A stretch of 26,805 bases of DNA from Fomitopsis serialis (Eukaryota; Basidiomycota; Agaricomycetes; Polyporales; Fomitopsidaceae), in the NCBI RefSeq assembly GCF_022376445.1, contig NW_025955450.1:1-26805 (forward strand), given 5' to 3'. Made by a program: the position numbers and the translations under genes. Positions 1-9,499 of the stretch are shown in pieces. How positions within the stretch are numbered: position 1 is the stretch's first letter; every line of letters starts with the position of its first letter. The notes beneath the pieces are model-generated. The model was not told the origin of the DNA, searched no databases, and worked only from the letters and a program-made list of their open reading frames with translations.

Positions 1-17
1 AACATGCAAACCTTCCG

Positions 18-224
18 TCTTGAACACACCGCCTTGAACACACCACCTTGAACACACCGCCTTGAACACACACCACCTTGAACACCCCGTCTTGGGCACT
101 CCATCCTGAACACTCCGTCTTGAACACTCCGTCTTGAACACTCCGTCTTGAACACTCCGTCTTGAACACTCCATCTTGAACACTCGGCCTTGAACACTCT
201 GCTGTGAGCACTTTGCCTTGACAA
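18..224. repeat. 14-bp minisatellite
   Basis: A run of about 14 imperfect copies of a 14-bp unit close to CTTGAACACTCCGT. The most regular copies lie at about 108-185. Earlier copies carry ACACC variants and are 14-18 bp long, and the array decays after about 200. No reading frame or RNA motif is visible. The array begins at the window edge, so its true length is unknown. Confidence 0.85.
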
Positions 225-392
225 GTGTGTCTCAAAAGGCAACATCCATTCCGCCTTGAGAATGCTCCGTCTTGAGAACACAATTATCCGCCTTGACAAG
301 AGCTCAGACTGGTATACACTCTACTTGAACTAGCCCGTCTTGGCTAATAGGCAATGCCAACCAACATGCACAACCAGTTAGCGGATTGGCTT

Positions 393-1046
393 TGGTGAGT
401 CAAGAAGGTCCAAGAAGGTCCGCTGAGTCAAGACGGACATCGGCTGGGAAATGTACCTCAGCCAATGCTCGGCTCATGCATTGTATTGGGTGAGTCAAAA
501 TGGTCGGCTGGGTCAAGACGAGATCGGTTGGAACAGTGGCCCAGCTGATGGTCGGTTCATGGATTGGCTTGAGTGAGTCAAGAAGGTCCAAGAGGTCGGC
601 TGAGTCAAGATGGACATTGGCTGGGAAAATCCCCTCAGCCGACGCTCGGCTCACGCATTGTATTGGGTGAGTTGAAATGGTCGGCTGGGTCAAGATGAGA
701 ATCGGTTGGGAACAGTAGCCCAGCGATGGTCGGTCAGGGGATTGGCTGGGTAAGTCAAGAAGGTTCTAAGAAGGTTGGCTGAGTCAAGACGGACACCGGC
801 TGGGAAAATCCCCTCAGCCGACGCTCGGCTCATGCATTGTATTGGGTGAGTCAAAATGGTCGGCTGGGTCAAGACGAGAATCGGTTTGGAACAGTAGCCC
901 AGCCGATGGTCGGTCAGTGGATTGGCTTGGGTAAGTCAAGAAGGTTCTAAGAAGGTCGGCTGGGTCAAGGCGAGAATTGGTTGGGAACAGTGGCCCAGCC
1001 GATGGTCAGGCAGTGGAATGTCTTGGGTGAGCCAAGAAGGTCACAA
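393..1046. repeat. 177-181-bp satellite, three copies plus a partial one
   Basis: The landmark CAAGAAGGTC/TTC recurs at 401, 579, 756 and 937, giving periods of 178, 177 and 181 bp. Each full copy contains the same ordered sub-motifs: TCAAGACGGACA, GGCTGGGAAA, a CTCAGCC block, GCATTGTATTGGGTGAGT, and GGTCGGCTGGGTCAAGA. The fourth copy is internally deleted. Shorter relics of the same vocabulary (GGTGAGAC, GTCGGC) continue to about 1290. The minus-strand open frames here simply repeat the same peptide once per copy and are not supported as genes. Confidence 0.85.
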
Positions 1047-1596
1047 CTGCACTAACATTGGTGTTATCATGCCATTCAATTTATTGTAGTACCGGTCAGT
1101 ATGAACTACAATATCTACTAAACACCGCCTTGCAAGGCCATCTTGCCCGTCTTGACTGCCTCCGCCTTGGCCTCGGCCGACCCCATCCTCTTTGGTGAGA
1201 CAATTTTGGTCGGCCAACGTCGGCCCACCCCATCATGTTTCGTGAGACGACATGTCGGCTGTCCGATACCCTTCGGTGAGACGGCTGAATGGGCTCAATA
1301 ACGGTACCACTTAGAGCTGCAACATACTTGTGATTCGCTTTCTGGACGTTATCACACTATGTCCGCATGTCTAAGGTATGTCTAAGGGATCTAATTCATG
1401 TTTAGTGGCATCTACTTCAACAGATGAGTACAGCATAAAGGCCAGGGTTCTCGTGTACAGTAGGGGTGTCTATCTACACTTCTGTACTGGTTCTCTTAGT
1501 CTCGAGTCGTAAGGGGTGTTGTGGCGTGAATATGTCGGTCTCAGTTTTATAGGATATATTCTTACTAACATTACAAGAACTCTATCTACGAAGACA
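1047..1596. other. non-coding stretch, degenerate satellite relics then unique DNA
   Basis: Positions 1047-1290 hold decayed pieces of the preceding satellite, seen as GTGAGAC and GTCGGC motifs. Positions 1300-1596 are unique sequence in which I see no gene, RNA or promoter that I can support. Confidence 0.5.
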
Positions 1597-2470
1597 TCTG
1601 CTGTATCTGCATGCAGGGGCACCAGGGCAGTTGCCCTCTGTGTTCGCAATTGGCGTGTTGCGCGCCCCAGCCCTGCCCACCGTCGCGGTCACTCACTTTT
1701 CGCTCACGCGCCCACCTTACGGTCGTTGGCCGTGCTTGCCTGCTGGGCATTCGCCCTGCACGCTCGCAGTCACCGTGCGTGTGGTGCTGGTCCGCGCTCT
1801 GTGCCCGCCTGCTTGCCCTCTCGCCCGCTTTCCCTCTCGCCCGCTTTCCCTCTCACCCGCTTGCCCTCTTGCCCAGCCACCCGCTATCCTGCTCACCCGC
1901 TTTTCCGCTTGCCCGCTCGCTCGCATGCTTGCTCACTCACCTACTTACCTGCTCGTCCGCTTGTCTGCTCGTCCGCTTGTCTGCCCGCCCGCCCACCCGC
2001 CCGCTTGTCTGCCCGCCCGCTTGTCTGCCCGCCCGTCCGCCCGTCCGCCCGTCCGCCCGTCCGCCCGCTCGCTCGTCCGCCTGCCCGCTCGTCCGCCTAC
2101 CCTCCCGCTCGTCCATTTGCTCACCTGCCTGCGCGCCCATTTGCGCGCCTGCGTGTGTATCCGTCGGCTGTGTCTGCGTGCTGGGCATTCGCCCAGCACA
2201 CTCGCAGTGGGCGTGTGCTGTCGCCTGTCCACTTGTCCGTCTGCTCGTTCTCCTACCTGTCCGCTTGTCTGTCCGCCTTCCTTCCCGCCCGTCTTCCTTC
2301 TCGCCCGTCTTCCTGCCCGCCAGTCTGCCTTCATGTCCATCCGCTTGTCCGCCTATCCGTGCGCGCGCGCCCACCAACCCTCGTGCCTGTGCCCGTGATC
2401 CATCCGTCGGCTGCGTCTTCACGCGGGGCATTAGCCCTGCGCGCTCGCGGTCGACGTGTTGTACTGCACG
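1597..2470. repeat. GC-rich period-4 simple repeat with interspersed hairpin blocks
   Basis: From about 1797 to 2390 the plus strand is mostly four-base words of the type CCCG, CTTG, TCCG and CTCG. Around 2028-2072 it becomes an 8-bp unit CCGTCCGC. Because four is not a multiple of three, a repeat lacking stop triplets keeps all frames open; this explains long overlapping open frames on both strands with Arg/Pro/Ala/Ser-only composition. A block of about 50-60 bp containing GGGCATTCGCCC or a variant recurs near 1726-1790, 2160-2220 and 2404-2464, with a weaker version near 1610. I do not regard any frame here as a gene. Confidence 0.8.
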
Positions 2471-2853
2471 TCACCGCGTCCTGTGGCCACGGTCAGCTCG
2501 CTCGCTCATGTGCATCTGTGCTCACCTGAATGCCAGCGTCGGCTCCTCCCAGTCGCTGTCGTCGTGCCCGCTGTGCTCTAACAACGTCGGTGACCAACGC
2601 GGGATGGTGGTCGTAAACAGCGGGCGGAAGCGCTCGCCGCTCACTCGGCTCGTTGCGAGCTCCCGGGTTTGGCCGAAACTGACGCCGCGCAGGGATCGCC
2701 TGGGGATCGCACAGGACCTGAATGCTCTGACCCCGATGTGCGTCCATATCGGGCAGCTCGCATCGCGCGCCAGTGGTGCCGCCCCGGCGGCCCCGCCATG
2801 GACGAAGCGACCGGACTGCCCCGGCATGGCTGCTATATTGGGTAGCGACCGAC
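2471..2853. other. GC-rich segment with no supported gene
   Basis: Open frames of about 100-124 codons exist on the minus strand. They overlap one another in different frames, match no family I recognise, and lie beside a low-complexity repeat. I see no intron signals linking them to anything else. Confidence 0.4.
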
Positions 2854-2903
2854 GGCGCCTCGCTCATACATGAGCGAGTGGCGGCTCATGTATGAAAGGC
2901 GCC
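2854..2903. repeat. inverted repeat, about 20-bp arms
   Basis: The left arm begins GGCGCC and runs into TCATACATGAGC. The right arm is GCTCATGTATGA followed by AAGGCGCC. The arms pair through both the GGCGCC ends and the CATACATGAGC segments, with a small mismatch between them and a loop of about 8-9 bases. It marks the boundary between the GC-rich repeat block and the AT-richer gene-poor segment. It could be a hairpin, a cruciform-prone site, or a footprint of a small mobile element. Confidence 0.75.
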
Positions 2904-5900
2904 CTCCAGTAAGTACAGGCTTGTTATGTATACACCCTTTTGCGCTAACTACAGGTATTCTATACATACATATGCCGGTATAGCCTGCCTTGTATACGGG
3001 TGGTATTGCAGCATGGAACTCTGACGGTATGGAGGGAGCCGACTAGTGTCGCTGGCTGAGGCAGAGGGCGTAGGAAATGCAGAAACAGACAGCTGAAGCG
3101 GATGCATTTAGGGAGACTGATTTAGAGAATGTATAGTAGTTGGTCTGCAAGTGTTGAACGAAGGTGGGAGAGCAAAGGAGGAAATGGTGGAGGAACAAAA
3201 GGAAGGGATGGGCCTCGGGAAAGGTCTGGGTGCCTCTAATATAACGGGTAGATTAGCGGCATCCAGGAGATGTAAAGTTGGCGTGTCGCATCAGGGCTTC
3301 CCTTTGCCCATTGTGGGCAAGGATGCTACCAGAGAGCACGCGGAATGCTTCCGCAGCGCCCACGACGAACACTTGCTCCCGCTCCCACGGCCTGGCTATC
3401 CTTCTTTAGTCTGCAGCATGGTCTTCTTGGGCACAGCATAGACAGAGCTCTGAGTTCCACGTGTCAAGCCAGTAGCACGTCTGCAAGATGGGAGCAGTGC
3501 TGCACCAGAGATGCCCGGTTTTGAATGGTACATGTGGTAGGCTCGGTTGTTAGCTCGGTCCAGGTGAGTGATCAACTGGGGGCTGCATTGATGGTCAACT
3601 ACAATGAAAACAATGTCAGCGTGGTTCACATTCCCGTGTCGTCACTTCGCATAGTTCCATATGCAATGAGGATCAAACGAGGGTGTTGGTCAAAATATTC
3701 GTGGTGCCATTCACTCTGTGTCGCGCAAATGATGTGGCAATACCCTGAGCGATGTGTGCTTGCGCATGAAACCCTCGTACGTCCCCAGTAGAAGTGCTCG
3801 ACACTACTTCTCTCTTATCCACCTGCTTCTGCCTAATAGCCCATTATTCTCCAAGGGAGAATACACGTGATGTCAGGTCACAGTGTCACATCATGTGCAT
3901 ATGAGGCGCTGCGCCACTGAGAGTCAGGTAAGACTCAATCCATCATGAAGCAACCATCGAGTGCTCAAGCGGTGTGCCTCAAACAGTTCAATCAACCAGG
4001 AAGTGCAAAAGCAAATGGGCAAGATCGGTGTGCATCCAACCAAGCAATGTCGACGAGCCCCTGCATAGCGACTGCGCCCCAAGGAGTGATCACCAGCATA
4101 TCAATAACACCCCTCTGTCCTTGGCACCAGAATAGAGGGAAGAAGCCAACGAAAACTCACTGATAAGATTGTCATGCCGTGAGCGTACAATGTATGCATT
4201 TTTATGTTGACATATGCAGGATTGAGTGAGGATATCATCCTCGTCTGCGTGGTGCAGAAACGCGAAGCATTGGCTCCAGCAAGCGTCCAAGAGCTCGAGC
4301 CGGAAGCTAGACACGGTGAGCGAGTGATGCTAAATAGCCAAGTATCGGGAGTGTCGTTGGCTGTTAAACGATACCGAGGGCAAGAATGACCGTCCATCTC
4401 GTTCCCCAGAGCGCACGCGATACAGTAGAAGCGCAGACAAGGAGCGACAATAACAGCGTTGTGTGTGCAAGAACGCAAGAGTTGCAGCATCCAGTGAGTG
4501 ATACACCCAGTCGATTTGTCCAGACAAGAAAAGCCGGGCGGCGCGGCGGTCCCAGTGAACAGAATTAGGAGGCCGCATCCTCGTCGCTGGGCAGCTGTGA
4601 TGGGTCGTCGACGTACTTATAGGAAAAAGGCCAAGATGAAGACGTGATGGGAGGGACGACGCCGTTCGGTTTGGGGTCGTCGATACGAATCATGATCAAC
4701 TCCGCCACGGCACGCGATATGTCCCCCGGGCCACCTGCCGCCCAGCTCACTCGAAGACCGCATTTTCTGGCTTCCTACAACATCAGCGCCGTCCAGAAAA
4801 ATTCTGTGGCTTTTTCAACCGCTACTTCTCGGTCTACGGATTTCGGTGAACGGGGGCTGACACCACGTTGCACTTGCGGCACAGACCAAGCTTTCCCGGT
4901 CCAGTCAAGCCTAGTCAAGCGCGTCTCATCATTGCTTGAGTCTCCTACATCCCGACGACAGCTGCCATGCACATCCTCTTATCATCCTCCAGAACAACAC
5001 CATCGTGGTCGTCTGTAGGATCTGGTCCTCAATGCCAACCCTCGCTGCAACCCGTCTATTCCGCACGTGTTGAACAAGACCCCCTGCTCATCTCACCATC
5101 GCGACGTCCTCTTCTCCGACTCGGTTGACTACGTAAATTGCACTTGCCGTCCTCTATCGCGATTCCTCGCTAGTCGTCTTCTGATACAGGGAGCCACACA
5201 TCAGCACTTTGCAAGAATGAAGCCCAGATCATGGTCGTTGGACGAGCGCGGTATGAGTCTCAGGAGGGTCGAGGGGGGCGAGGAAACCGGTGAGTCCGAC
5301 CTTTGACTCGGGAAATATTCATCTGACATCAAGATGACCCGCTTTCGATAGCGCGATATGGCCTGCGATCCGTCAGGACACGGACGCACCCGCCCAGAGA
5401 AGTAGCCGTCGCAGACTACATGGGTTGAGACTATATATTCAACGAGGACATTGCCTGTGCTGCAGGCATGTACTGTACGAATGCCGCTTGGTATGTCATC
5501 CCGCTTTACTCCGCAAATGAAGTCCACTGTTTACCCGCCGTGTTCGTGCTGAGCTCGCGACGATGTGCAGGCATTGAACGAGGCGGAGTAACCCGACATC
5601 GGCGCGTCAAGTGAGCATCGTCGACGTCTAAACACATCATCGTTATTGCTGCCTTTACTTCCCTCTGCAATGACATATACTTGCTGGAATGATACTCTGC
5701 ATTTCTGCTGGTACGATATACAGTATGGCTCAAGTATGGCTTGCAGGTGTAGTCAATACACAGATCCCCACGCACGTCGGTGTAACCATCGATTGGGGCC
5801 CTGAACCTGCTCTGTTTGGACACTCACCAGTAGCGTCATTTCTGTGTTGGGTGCACACGGCGTACAATTGTCGTTGCGACTCGCGAACGCGGATGTACTG

Positions 5901-6268
5901 TATCATGAAAGTAAAAAGCATGTTAGCACACACGTCAAATTATGTAATGTCTAAGGTCACTGTACTACCCATCCGCTGACCATAAACCTCGTTGACCCAA
6001 GCATTCACTTCCTGAGAGTACCGAGTATACAGAACTACATAAGTATGTATATCGCCTCTGTCGCTGTACAGTTGCTGTACAGTCTTCGAAGCGCCCCAGT
6101 CACGCGTAACATCGCGTCGGTGCGGGCGCCAAAAGCCACTTTATACACTACGGCGTTCCGTCATTGAACGGGAAGCGCTGCTCAGGTTTGCGACCGCTCA
6201 GCGACCACCACAGCCGACCTTGCCGTAGAAGAGCCTGAGTAACCTGGGGGCACGTCACAACCGGAACG
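2904..6268. other. 3.4-kb gene-poor stretch
   Basis: I scanned both strands and find only scattered open frames of at most about 125 codons. None aligns with a family I know, and none chains through convincing splice sites. The longest candidates are a minus-strand frame at 4565-4750 and overlapping frames at 4644-5823. The stretch may hold decayed transposon or gene remnants or lineage-specific non-coding transcripts. Positions 6063-6083 carry a doubled palindromic word just upstream of the next gene. Confidence 0.5.
6063..6083. promoter_or_regulatory. direct repeat of a palindromic decamer upstream of the 6269 gene
   Basis: GCTGTACAGT occurs twice, at 6063-6072 and 6074-6083, separated by one base. 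Each copy contains the perfect palindrome CTGTACAG. It lies about 190 bp before the start codon at 6269, so a regulatory-site pair is possible. No factor can be assigned. Confidence 0.3.
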
Positions 6269-7677
6269 ATGCCGTTGAAGATCAAGCTTTCAAAGCAAAC
6301 TTTACAGGTGAGATCCCTTCCGATTCAGCGCAGGCGTGTGGCTAACGCGATGGACGTAGGCCTCGGAGTCATCCCAATCCATGAGAGCAAGGAAACGGCG
6401 CGTGGATTCCGATGCAGAGCGTGATTACTCGCGAGAGGCTACGGAGGAACCAGTTCGTCCCCGGCCGAAGAGGTCCAGGACATACGAGACTACCGGAAGT
6501 GATGAGGCGGTCGTCAAAGACGAAGGAGACAACGACGCCGACGTCAACGTGGATGTTGTAGATGATGAACAGATACCGCCCGCAGCTGCCCGGGATCCTT
6601 CCTCATCAAGTTCTCCCCCACCGACCAAGTCGTCGAGGTCGAGGAGAGGCTCGAAGTCCACTACGTCGGAGCGGAGAGGCAGTACGGCGAGCTCGAGCAA
6701 GCCAAAGCGCAAGACGCGGCAGGTCGTATGGACCGACGACGATGATGAGGTAGATCCCCTCGGCCTACCGCTGTGGACCCGGACGATGATGACTTCGAGC
6801 CCGAGCCCTCCGTCTACAAACGCGGTGCTGGGAAGGCCAAAGCCACGAAAGGGCCACGAGGTCCGGGCGTTCCAAGTCGAAGGTGGAGGAGAAGGAGATC
6901 GTCATCCGGGACGAGCGTAAGCTGCGTCCTCCCCCAGACCCACCTACGCCCAAGGAGATGCCATCAGCGTCGCGAATACCTTTGAAGCGCGCGCCGTCAT
7001 CTGAAGACGCAGAGATTCCTACTCAGAGCTCCGCGTCTGCCACCACAAACGGGGTAGCGGATCCTGCCGTGAGGGCAGAGGATGCGGAGCCCCCACCTCC
7101 CAAGAAACGCAAATTGCCTCCCATCAAGAAGAACAAGACTTCGACAACCTCCTCGACGCCTGCTGTTGCGAAACCGCCAACAACTGCACCTAAGGCCGAC
7201 AGTGCCACACCAGCCAAGGACCCTGATGGGCCTGTGGGCGTAGCGGCGAGAAAGCCTGCGGCGGCCATGGGTGCTGCGGATTTCGATTGCGAGATGCAAG
7301 CGTATATGCGTCTTGTTCAATAAGGTACGTTTAGTTATGCGTTCACCACTAAGTGACTCATGCTAATCGGTTCCTTCTAGCCCGTGAAGCAAATGCCTGA
7401 TTCGGGTCTCAACCGGAGACAACGGGAGGAAGAGCGGAAGAAGGAATTGAATAGGATGCGTGACGAAGCAAGATCGAAACGAGCTGAAGAAACTGTACGT
7501 GGTTCGACTTCTCTCTTGACATTTGGCACTCACTTCGATTGCAACCAGAAACACGCGTTTGACTTGCAAGCACCGCATGACAAAATACTCCGCTTCGAGG
7601 AGAAACTGCGTGCTCATAGCTCCATCGCGATGTATCCCAACGTCCTGGGTGCATTCTGGAAGGATCCGCGGAGATGA
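6269..7677 (+). CDS. predicted nuclear protein of unknown function, about 408 aa
   Basis: Not recognised. Exon 1 (6269-6307) encodes a short start beginning MPLKIKLS. After a 52-nt intron (6308-6359) comes a long exon rich in acidic runs (DDDDE), Ser/Pro stretches and basic clusters, including a classical PKKRK-type nuclear signal. Another intron ends at 7380. The C-terminal part has a charged helical segment (RRQREEERKKELNRMRDEA), a 54-nt in-frame intron (7495-7548), and a compact end containing EEKLRAHSS and YPNVLGAFW. The frame must gain one base at CCCC 6756-6759 and one at GGG 6851-6853. A third missing base near 7381 would join the best intron (7302-7380), giving an exact 409 codons. 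Composition suggests a chromatin-associated or other nuclear protein, but this is inference. It converges on the GCIP-like gene with about 140 bp between stop codons. Confidence 0.7.
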
Positions 7678-7819
7678 TCCTGCATAACCATCGGATGGTA
7701 CTACTTATACAACACTGCTAATTTGCATCGGAGGCTGCGTAAGGCCCTTTCCCCAGTATACGGCAAGCTCCTGTGAATCGACGGCTGCAGAACCCAGTGA
7801 CCAGCATACTATGTCGTAT

Positions 7820-8998
7820 TCAGACTGAGCTCTCCTGAGCTAGTGAATCCCTGAGGCTACACGACAGCTTGTCAATTTGATCAAAGCACGTCACAAACCA
7901 CTTCCGTATGTCCTTTTGAGCACCTTTTAACTCCGCTGGTGCACCTTCTGTGGCAACCCCTGCTATGTCCGGCGCCGATGGCAGTATGGTGTAAGGGCCG
8001 AACGTAACCCTTCTACTGCGCTCGCTAATGGTGCGAGCGCAGAGGCGATGGCAGAAGGATCCTGGGGAGCATACAAGGTCGCGATGGTGTCTTCTAGAGC
8101 TACAAGTATCGCATGCGAATGAGATGGTAGGGAATCGAGTACGGGATTGCTTGTACGTTCCGGCGGTGGTTTCGCGAGAATGTCCAGTTGGACACGCTTA
8201 TGCAACAGGGTAGTAAATCGCAGAAGCGGTTGTACCTGCACGCAGATCTTGTAAGTTATGTAAAACCCACGGAAGCAGCGACATACTTTTTTTGTACGCT
8301 CCATCTCTACCTCCGACATTTTCTTGGTCGAGCCCAACCCGAGATCGTCGAGCTCCTCGTCAAACTCATCTTCCTCGTCCGCCTCATCGTTGTCTTCAAT
8401 CATGCTGGTGACATCTTGGACGGAATCCTCCAACATCCCTCGATCCGCAGCCCAACGCTTCTTCACCGCGGCGCGATTGTCCGCGGGAAGGTCGCGCTTC
8501 GCCTTGTCCACCAAGTCGTGCACCATGCCGGTATGTACGAGGTAATCCTCGCCTTCCTCCAGCAGTGTGTTCCCGAGCGCGCTCAGTGCGGAACATATTT
8601 CCCTCACGACTTGTCTGACGTCGGACGCCAGCGTGAGGCCGTGTGTTTTGAACAGCGTGGCGCATGTCGCAATCGCGGAGACATTTCCGATGAGGTCCTG
8701 GAGAGGTCCTAGCGAGGCCCTATATGCCGGCTGTTCAGCCCGGAGGCTGAGGGTAAGTTTGGTGGTTGCGGCATAGATGAGCGTAAGCAGCGACAGGAGG
8801 TCTTTATGTAGAACCGACAGTGCGGGGTTGTTGATGATGATTCCGACGGATTCGAGGAATCGGCCTGTTTCAAAGCATCGACCGCGGCAGAGCATGTCTC
8901 GATCAATACCCGCAGTGTCGCTCGCGCTATTAGCTGGGGGAAGTCAGAAGAAGAACCGCAAGCATGTGACTGAGCTTGCCTTTCTCTTTGTCTGTCAT
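7820..8998 (-). CDS. GCIP / cyclin-D1-binding protein 1-like protein
   Basis: The translated segments match the fungal GCIP (CCNDBP1-like) family. In order they are a helical N-terminal part (VLHKDLLSLLTLIYAATTKL), a middle with GEDYLVHTGMVHDL and AAVKKRWAADRGMLEDS, an acidic linker ending DDLGLGSTKKM, and a C-terminal helical bundle (FTTLLHKRVQLDIL, then LKGAQKDIRKWFVTCFDQID). A 51-nt intron at 8236-8286 is clear. Two single-base frame breaks lie in C runs: 8824-8827, and 7995-7997. The second hides the real last 60 or so codons, which end at the stop at 7820-7822. The first exon is uncertain: ATG at 8998 and an acceptor ending at 8934 are plausible, but the donor does not fit cleanly. In animals the family binds D-type cyclins and Grap2; the fungal role is not established. 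Confidence 0.8.
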
Positions 8999-9180
8999 GT
9001 TGACTTGCGGAAGAGTCAGAACTTTAGGAAAGGGTGTGTAGCTTGTGCGATCTGAGAGAAGGATCGCACAGCGGAAACTGGGGTGAGCCACGAGCCCATC
9101 GCGACCCCTCACATGATCAACCGCCGGTTGAACAAAATACAATACTCCTTCCCATGTCCTACGTTCCAGTCTACTTGTTT

Positions 9181-9204
9181 GTCCCCTTCGGGGTGACATA
9201 CGAA

Positions 9205-9235
<31 letters not shown>

Positions 9236-9300
9236 GGCCCCTGCACAAGGATGACACGCTTTCCCGGAGTGGTAGACCTACGGGTCTCAATATTTATTTT
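9181..9300 (+). ncRNA. U6 spliceosomal snRNA
   Basis: The catalytic snRNA of the spliceosome. Visible elements are a 5' stem-loop (GTCCCC-TTCG-GGG), the invariant ACAGAGA box at 9219-9225 that pairs with the 5' splice site, the catalytic AGC triad at 9231-9233, and the internal stem-loop region through GGCCCCTGCACAAGGATGACACGC. The central 60 bases are almost identical to U6 in other eukaryotes and no intron interrupts them. The 3' part is lineage-specific and ends in a hairpin (AGACC-TACG-GGTCT, 9274-9287) followed by TTTT at 9297-9300, a minimal RNA polymerase III terminator. An internal A-box-like TTAGCATGG lies at about 9229-9237. The exact 3' end is estimated. It diverges from the GCIP-like gene and converges with SLT11. 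Confidence 0.96.
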
Positions 9301-9499
9301 GTTTCCTCTTTCGATGTCATTTGAGTGAGGTGTTGCACACCAGGCGGTATATCTGATTCCTGCCATATGACAATTGCTTGGGATCTGTCTGTGTGCACTC
9401 GATGTAGGACGAGTTGAGAGACATTGGCAACATCATAACACGGTATTACTGAGCATCATACACTATTGATACAAGAGAAGGGACAAGAACAACAAAACA

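Noticed and set aside
400..872. Minus-strand frames with repeated similar peptides
   Set aside because: They are translations of the 178-bp satellite, whose period does not maintain one frame across copies.
1..1300. CRISPR-like array
   Set aside because: Units are contiguous or share all internal sequence, with no unique spacers, and the DNA is fungal.
1516..2873. Long overlapping open frames (up to 420 codons) on both strands
   Set aside because: The DNA has period four without stop triplets, so every frame stays open; composition is almost only Arg, Pro, Ala, Ser, Cys and Leu, and no domain is visible.
4565..5018. Possible conserved minus- or plus-strand gene fragments
   Set aside because: Frames look protein-like over short stretches but match no family I can name and do not join through good splice sites.
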